From: Shewanella aquimarina | GTDB taxonomy: Bacteria; Pseudomonadota; Gammaproteobacteria; Enterobacterales; Shewanellaceae | Direction of reading: 5' to 3' | DNA length: 64,000 nt | NCBI RefSeq assembly: GCF_023349185.1 | Contig: NZ_JAKIKY010000007.1 | Span: 186,001-250,000 of the forward strand | Shown here: positions 59,685 to 64,000 of the stretch, one piece after another | Layout: each line of letters starts with the position of its first letter | How positions within the stretch are numbered: the stretch's first letter is position 1 | The notes under the pieces: generated by a model | What the model was told of the DNA's origin: nothing | What the model saw: the letters and a program-made list of their open reading frames with translations, nothing else | Databases searched by the model: none | Position numbers and translations under genes: made by a program

Positions 59685-60188
59685 TTAGGCCTGATACCAA
59701 CTCATCGCCTGTTCATTGCTTTTGGCATAGGTCTGCATGGCAGAAACCTGTTGCTGTTGCATGCTAGCGTTGACGACTGCACTGCGTGCGTCGTCATGCC
59801 GGGATAGATAATAGATGCTGACCGGTGACAAACCATTATGATTGCCCGTGACGATAGAAGCCATGTCGCTGCGTACCTGATATTCGAGCTGGGCCTTCTT
59901 ATAGGCCTTTAGTTTGTCCAGCACATCTTCAGGTTCTGAGCGATTTAGTTGCTGAGTCGCTGTTGCTTGAGCAGTGGCCTTATCATGTTCACTTAGCTGT
60001 CTTGCCAGGGCCGAGATGGTCACTGTGTCCTGCACGCCATCGACCTTAGTCTCCACAGTCTGCGAACCTTGGTGTGGCGTCATCTTGCCTGCTGGTGGCA
60101 TGATGACCGCATTGTCATCTTGCCTTTTCACTTGTTGATTGGCCAGTTGATTGAGCTGTTGGTAGGCCATTTCCGGAGAAACTTGCAT
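59685..60188 (-). CDS. Hypothetical Gln-rich protein
   Basis: The 167-residue protein (MQVSPEMAYQQLNQLANQQV) is rich in glutamine and alanine, has no membrane segment and no cysteine, and contains helical stretches (LARQLSEHDKATAQATATQQL, DVLDKLKAYKKAQLEYQVRSD). I recognise no domain. It has an acceptable ribosome-binding site (AAGGCGAATTAAG) and no close same-strand partner; DUF3325 lies 82 bases upstream. Confidence 0.7.
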   Translation of the reverse strand: MQVSPEMAYQQLNQLANQQVKRQDDNAVIMPPAGKMTPHQGSQTVETKVDGVQDTVTISALARQLSEHDKATAQATATQQLNRSEPEDVLDKLKAYKKAQLEYQVRSDMASIVTGNHNGLSPVSIYYLSRHDDARSAVVNASMQQQQVSAMQTYAKSNEQAMSWYQA

Positions 60189-60270
60189 CTTAATTCGCCT
60201 TAGTCACCTGTAGTCTGATTAGGCGTATCCTAATGGACTGAGGCTGTACCTTAGCTGAATTAATGACCAG

Positions 60271-60603
60271 TTAGGCGATTAGGCTGCTGCCTCCAAACAC
60301 TAAGGTAAAGACACTGGTTAGGGTTAACACCAAAGGCAGGCGCTTGGCCTGGTAACTCAGCAGCAAGATGGTGGACAGTGCCGTAATGGTCATCACGCCA
60401 AAGAAGACGATGCTGCCGTAGCCCAGATGATAATAGTGGATGCATTGGCCATAGCTGCCGAGTAATAGTAACCAGGCAAATCCTGTTAGCCAGCGTTGCT
60501 CGGCCCTCGTCGGGGCTCGACCAAAGCAGTCTTTATAATGGCCGAACATAGACAGCGCCATCAAACTAAAGGCGATGACGCCAAGACAAAGGGCTAATAT
60601 CAT
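60271..60603 (-). CDS. DUF3325-type membrane protein
   Basis: The 110-residue protein has three or four membrane helices (MILALCLGVIAFSLMALSMFGHY at the start, then LTGFAWLLLLGSYGQC and later segments). The family is small and found next to PepSY proteins in siderophore or iron gene sets. It overlaps the PepSY gene by 4 bases (ATGA), so it is the last gene of a three-gene unit. Confidence 0.78.
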   Translation of the reverse strand: MILALCLGVIAFSLMALSMFGHYKDCFGRAPTRAEQRWLTGFAWLLLLGSYGQCIHYYHLGYGSIVFFGVMTITALSTILLLSYQAKRLPLVLTLTSVFTLVFGGSSLIA

Positions 60604-62306
60604 TGGCGAGCCTCCTCTAAGCTTAGGTCTCTCGATTCTTTCTTATTAACCGCTGCTCTGGGAGTAAGAGTGTTAGCTGTGCTAGGCGTGGCTGATTTAC
60701 TGTTTAGCCTGCTAGTGGCGCCTTGGCGCGAAGAGATCAGCTTAGTGCGTGACACCTGCCTGGCGGCAAACCCCAGTGCTAAGGCAGACAGCAGGCTGAT
60801 CATATCGAAACCCACCAGGGTCCATTGGTTATCGGCCATGTTGCTAAGCAGACTCTGCCCAGAGGTGACGGCGCCTAGAAGCGGCAGCGCAGCAAAGGCC
60901 AGGGCACTCAGGGCTAACCATTGACGCCAACGTCGCCAGGATTGCGTGCAGCGCAGCCCATCCCACAGCGCAACGATGGCAATGACGGCCAGGGTGATAA
61001 AGAAGAGATCCACCTCTCGTTGGGCTCGGTCAACCATATCGACTGGTAACAGGCGGTTGGCATAGAAAAAGCCTGCCGTGGCGAGAGGAAGGCCACAGAT
61101 GAAGCTGATGTTGAGCCCATCCACCAGCCTGAGGCCAATGCTTGGCCTGGCCCCTGTTTTAATGGCTTTTTGTTGTTTCTGTGCGATTTTCACCGCCCAT
61201 AGCAGGGTGCCTGTGGCCACCATGGCGCAACCTAGCAGACCACAGAGGAAGAACAATCCCCTCAAGGCCCAGTCGGCAAAGCGCGCGGTATGCAGTGACA
61301 TCAGGGTGTCGTAGGTCTTGTAGGTGACGCTCTCTGGGTTGCCTAAGGATTTAAGCTCGCCCGTTACCCCATCGAAGACAAGTAGATTGCGTCTATCTGT
61401 CACCGTCTGCTCGCTGTTAAGGGTAAAGCTGATGCGGCTGTTGTCACGCCCCGGGCCTGTGATGCTCACCTGTTTCAGCGGCGCAATGCCCCATTGACGC
61501 TCGACTTGACTGACGAGTCTGGCCGCATCGAAGAGGGGCGCCTGGGTATCGCCTGGCTTTTCCTGTATTCGTGCGGGGTTGAGATCGGCCCTGAAGGCGC
61601 GCACGTCACCATCGTATTGCTGCAGAGCGCCCCATGGCATGAACATGAACATCAGGGTGATGAGACCCGTGTAGGTGATGATCAGATGATAGGGCAGTGC
61701 CATCACGGCGCTGACATTGTGAGCGTCGAGCCAGGAGCGACTGCCCTTGGCAGGCCTGAAGCTGAAGAAGTCTTTAAAGAGCCGCTTGTGGATCACCACG
61801 CCGCTGATCAAGGCGATCAGCATCGCCATTGTGGCGAGCCCTACTATCCAGCGCGCGGCCACCACGGGGAGGTAATGGAGATCGAAATGCAGGCGATAGA
61901 AGAAGTTGCCACCGCGGGAGTCGCGAATGTCAGTGATCATCTGCTGACCATCCTGGTTCACCACATGCTCGTGGAATTTGCCGCGGCGTTCGCCTGCTTT
62001 CGGCGCATCTGCCCAGCCGAAGCTCAGATAGGGCTTACGCTCGCTCGGAAAAGAGATGGTCCAGCTGGCGGCATCGGGCGCCTTATCGGCCAGATATGCC
62101 TGGCCCTTGGTGATTTGCTGCTCAACTTGCCTTTGGTCATAGTCTTGGAACACGGCTTGGTGCAACTCGGGCTTACTCCACAGGCTGATCTCATGGCGAA
62201 AATAACTCAGGCTGCCGGCAAAGAAGATGAGTAGCAGTAGCCAGCAGACGGCGAGACCGGCCCAGGTATGCAGCCAGGTCATGGAGCGAAAAAAAGTCTC
62301 TTTCAT
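60600..62306 (-). CDS. PepSY-associated TM helix domain protein
   Basis: The 568-residue protein begins SMTWLHTWAGLAVCWLLLLIFFAGSLSYFRHEI, a first membrane helix with a histidine typical of the family. The second large periplasmic region (about 40-140) and further helices near 145-180, 200-225 and 345-370 follow, then three or more to the end. The C-terminal tail (about 520-568) is Ser/Thr-rich. The family is linked to ferric siderophore uptake or reduction. It sits between a DUF3649 and a DUF3325 gene, with a possible Fur site upstream of the unit. Confidence 0.88.
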   Translation of the reverse strand: MKETFFRSMTWLHTWAGLAVCWLLLLIFFAGSLSYFRHEISLWSKPELHQAVFQDYDQRQVEQQITKGQAYLADKAPDAASWTISFPSERKPYLSFGWADAPKAGERRGKFHEHVVNQDGQQMITDIRDSRGGNFFYRLHFDLHYLPVVAARWIVGLATMAMLIALISGVVIHKRLFKDFFSFRPAKGSRSWLDAHNVSAVMALPYHLIITYTGLITLMFMFMPWGALQQYDGDVRAFRADLNPARIQEKPGDTQAPLFDAARLVSQVERQWGIAPLKQVSITGPGRDNSRISFTLNSEQTVTDRRNLLVFDGVTGELKSLGNPESVTYKTYDTLMSLHTARFADWALRGLFFLCGLLGCAMVATGTLLWAVKIAQKQQKAIKTGARPSIGLRLVDGLNISFICGLPLATAGFFYANRLLPVDMVDRAQREVDLFFITLAVIAIVALWDGLRCTQSWRRWRQWLALSALAFAALPLLGAVTSGQSLLSNMADNQWTLVGFDMISLLSALALGFAARQVSRTKLISSRQGATSRLNSKSATPSTANTLTPRAAVNKKESRDLSLEEARQ

Positions 62307-62310
62307 GGGA

Positions 62311-62619
62311 TTAACCTAAAACGAGTGTGAGGCCGTAAAGCAGGCTGCAGAGTGCCACGGGTTCCAGCACCACACGTAGGTGGGACCTTAGGCTAAAGAG
62401 TCGAATGATCATCATGGCAAAGAGGCTAAAGGAGACCATGGTGCCCACAAGCACGGCGTCGAGACGGCTTAGGGGCAGAGATTGCGCCAGCAGCACAGTG
62501 GTGAGCGCCGCCACGCCATAGCCACCAAACAGGGAGGCGAGCAGGCGTACGATGACCGAAGCTCTGGGAGATAGGTCTCGCTTGATTGGCGTCAGACGCT
62601 GAGAAATGCTTGTATTCAC
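62311..62619 (-). CDS. DUF3649-type membrane protein
   Basis: The 102-residue protein starts at a GTG and has three membrane stretches (about 22-42, 52-72 and 82-101, for example LLASLFGGYGVAALTTVLLAQ). It lies 4 bases before the PepSY gene and is the first gene of the unit. Together with DUF3325 and PepSY it forms a set repeatedly seen near iron uptake genes; its own function is unknown. Confidence 0.75.
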   Translation of the reverse strand: MNTSISQRLTPIKRDLSPRASVIVRLLASLFGGYGVAALTTVLLAQSLPLSRLDAVLVGTMVSFSLFAMMIIRLFSLRSHLRVVLEPVALCSLLYGLTLVLG

Positions 62620-62664
62620 TATGGATAAATTGATGACCTATAATTCAGGTCATTCTACACTTGT

Positions 62665-62679
62665 TGAGATGGGTTCTCA
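62665..62679 (-). promoter_or_regulatory. Possible Fur-type operator before the DUF3649-PepSY-DUF3325 unit
   Basis: TGAGATGGGTTCTCA is a dyad (TGAGA/TCTCA) on the plus strand, 46 bases upstream of the first gene. It matches the Fur 7-1-7 consensus at only about 9 of 14 positions, so it is a weak candidate supported mainly by the iron-linked gene set. Confidence 0.35.
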
Positions 62680-62724
62680 TTCGTATTTACATGTAAAGCT
62701 CATCTCTTAGCCTAGCGAGGATGC

Positions 62725-62992
62725 TAGGGCCTGTTTATCTTTCGCGTTCATTTTTGCAGCATTCTGTATCGCTTTTATACAAGGCAGAGCGATTGTAATG
62801 TGGTGTGCTACATCAATGAGCGATAACGCAGTAGAAAAATGATACAGACGCTGCCCGCAGGGTTCGTCTTGAGAACGTTCAACTCTTTGTTACTCGGCTT
62901 TTATATAGAATAACTATACAGCAAGCCTCATGCCGCGATTTGAACGTGCTCAATTAGAACGAAATTTGTTCTCAAAAGGTCAACAGGCCCTA
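62725..62992. mobile_element. MITE-like repeat with TA-flanked inverted ends
   Basis: The 268-bp block starts TAGGGCCTGTTTATCTTT and ends AAAGGTCAACAGGCCCTA. The ends are imperfect inverted repeats (about 18 of 25 bases) bounded by TA on both sides, as expected for IS630/mariner-type insertion. It has no coding capacity. Internal inverted repeats, 62756-62770 (GCAGCATTCTGTATC) with 62841-62854 (GATACAGACGCTGC), and a second set around GAACGTTCAA, suggest two hairpin arms. I recall similar sequences as frequent short repeats in Shewanella; this is memory, not a search. The rest of 62993-63260 upstream of hpf is unremarkable apart from TGACGTCA at 62996-63003. Confidence 0.72.
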
Positions 62993-63260
62993 AGGTGACG
63001 TCATAAAGTCAGATTGATTAAATTTTGTTTATTTTGTGGGATTTATGGCCGAAACCGCTCGTTTGCACCCGATATCCTGTTTTTGCCGCTTGATTTTAAC
63101 CTGTATGGGGAGTAGATCTTAGTAGACAGTGAATGGAGATTTACTTGGATATCGCCCATGCTTACATAGGCGTCAATTGAAAAAAAAGTGCTTCAGTCCC
63201 TTGTTTTTTCTTTTAATCATCCCAAGTTCATTATTGAAGTCATCCTAAAAAGGAAAACCT

Positions 63261-63617
63261 ATGAAAATAAATCTTTCTGGTCATCACGTAGATATCACCG
63301 ATTCAATTAAAGAGCATGTGAATCAAAAGTTTTCCAAGATCGCGACCCATTTCCCAACGCTCATTTCACTCGATGTCATCATTGCTAAAGAGCACGGAGA
63401 GTTTCAGGTCGAACTCAGTACCAATTATGAAGGTAGCCGGATATCCGCCTCTGGGAGTGACGATGTTATGTATCCAGCTATCGCAAATGCCGCCAAAAAA
63501 CTGGATGCGGCGTTAAAGCACAGAAAAGGGCAGTTGAAGGCAGATCTGCATCAAAAGCCAGTAAGTACCACACCTGAGATAGCCCATGAGATCATCCAGG
63601 AGATGAAGTTGGTCTAA
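63261..63617 (+). CDS. hpf: Ribosome hibernation-promoting factor (HPF/YfiA family)
   Basis: This 118-residue protein binds the small subunit in stationary phase and reduces translation or forms 100S dimers. The fold is seen in MKINLSGHHVDITDSIKEHV, ISLDVIIAKEHGEFQVELST, RISASGSDDVMYPAIANAAKKLDAAL and the lysine-rich KHRKGQLKADLHQK. It resembles short HPF in the core and has a ~20-residue tail. AAAAAGGAAAACCT precedes the ATG, and a terminator follows at 63645-63669. Confidence 0.92.
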   Translation: MKINLSGHHVDITDSIKEHVNQKFSKIATHFPTLISLDVIIAKEHGEFQVELSTNYEGSRISASGSDDVMYPAIANAAKKLDAALKHRKGQLKADLHQKPVSTTPEIAHEIIQEMKLV

Positions 63618-63644
63618 TCAGCCTGCCAGGTAAGTGATATAGAG

Positions 63645-63669
63645 AAGCCACCCTAAGGGTGGCTTTTTT
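63645..63669 (+). terminator. hpf terminator
   Basis: AAGCCACCC-TAA-GGGTGGCTT followed by TTTT ends the hpf transcript. Confidence 0.87.
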
Positions 63670-63701
63670 ATGTTCGTCCTAAACCCGAACAGGGCTGAAA
63701 G

Positions 63702-63762
63702 GCTAATGCGGTTAAGGCCAGGCTGTTAAAGCAAATGCAGTAAAAGTCAGTGCGGTTAAGGC
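63702..63762. repeat. Degenerate 15-bp tandem repeats overlapping a stop codon
   Basis: AATGCGGTTAAGGCC, AGGCTGTTAAAGCA, AATGCAGTAAAAGTC and AGTGCGGTTAAGGCA follow in series. The last unit contains the stop codon (63757-63759, minus strand) of the gene entering from the right edge. Confidence 0.72.
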
Positions 63763-64000
63763 AACTCTACCTCTAGCGCCGGGCATTCAAGCGTCGTGAT
63801 CAGCTGCTTGTCGCTTAGGTCTTGATAGAGTCTCATGGGCTTCAGCGCCGCTCTGTATCGACCAGGCGGGATCTCAAACGCCTGGGCAAGCGCCAAAGAG
63901 ACGGTTAGGGATTTACCCGCAGGCAGAAGCAGGTAGTCGTCATCAAGTGGCTCGCCGCGCTTGGCCAGTGCGCCCTGGTAATCGAGTTTCTGTTGATTGC
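63757..64000 (-). CDS. C-terminal end of a probable M35-like metallopeptidase (5' end outside window)
   Basis: On the minus strand the frame from the window edge reads 80 residues to a TAA at 63757-63759. It includes LDYQGALAKRGEPLDDDYL, LPAGKSLTVSLALAQAFEIP and GRYRAALKP. This resembles the beta-sandwich segment of M35/peptidyl-Lys metalloendopeptidases (LVKRGxPTxDDY followed by LxPGxS). No active-site residues are in view, so the family rests on memory of this motif and is tentative. Confidence 0.55.

Noticed and set aside
61494..62234. 246-codon plus-strand open frame opposite the PepSY gene
   Set aside because: It is antisense to a recognised membrane protein; the low-complexity translation comes from the opposite strand.

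Overview
The window is a roughly 64 kb, mostly core-genome segment of a gammaproteobacterium, almost certainly a Shewanella. The evidence is gene order (rlmD-relA-mazG, pyrG-eno-ftsB-ispD-ispF-truD-surE-pcm-nlpD-rpoS, mutS/recA-recX-alaS-csrA-tRNA), the RibBX-type ribB variant, the oadGAB sodium pump, and a short repeat of the kind remembered from Shewanella genomes. No database was searched, so no species is named. Nearly every long open frame has a recognisable product. No phage, integron, CRISPR array or complete insertion sequence was seen.

Layout. 1-8360: the end of a barrel-like protein gene, glyA, then a riboflavin/thiamine cluster (nrdR, ribD, ribE, ribBA, ribH, nusB, thiL, pgpA). 8500-17000: a GFA-family enzyme, then a minus-strand block (unknown membrane-anchored protein, SOS-controlled recN, an AEC transporter, a small ORF, a DUF416 protein, and the BarA hybrid kinase). 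17047-25200: rlmD, relA, mazG, pyrG, eno and ftsB. 25239-30953: isoprenoid genes, truD, surE, pcm, nlpD and rpoS. 31227-39135: mutS (minus), recA with an E. coli-like LexA-controlled promoter, recX, alaS and csrA. 39349-39985: a tRNA cluster Ser-Arg-Arg-Arg-Arg-Ser. 40487-43714: the oadGAB oxaloacetate decarboxylase operon behind a GntR/PdhR-like operator. 44026-53200: small ORFs, a dicarboxylate/amino-acid symporter, a YqaA protein, an M16 protease lipoprotein, gshA with two lipoproteins, and purE. 53333-58907: a lipoprotein, an ECF sigma factor with a membrane partner, and a large tricorn-type protease. 59181-62619 (minus): OsmC, an unknown protein and a DUF3649/PepSY/DUF3325 operon probably linked to iron. 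62725-62992: a MITE-like element with TA-flanked ends. 63261 onward: a ribosome hibernation factor and the end of a probable M35 metallopeptidase.

Functional links. The sequence supports three regulatory themes. SOS control appears at recA and recN. Stationary-phase and stringent regulators cluster together (barA, relA, rpoS, csrA, hpf). Central carbon control is suggested at oadGAB.

The least explained structure is a recurring class of short, degenerate tandem repeats (13-22 bp period) at or just beyond gene 3' ends, several overlapping the stop codon itself. The recX 3' region also carries an in-frame acidic, Gly/Tyr-rich tail beyond two stop codons. No clearly new multi-gene system was found. 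The best candidates for follow-up are these repeats, the recX tail, the sigma/anti-sigma unit and the TA-flanked element.
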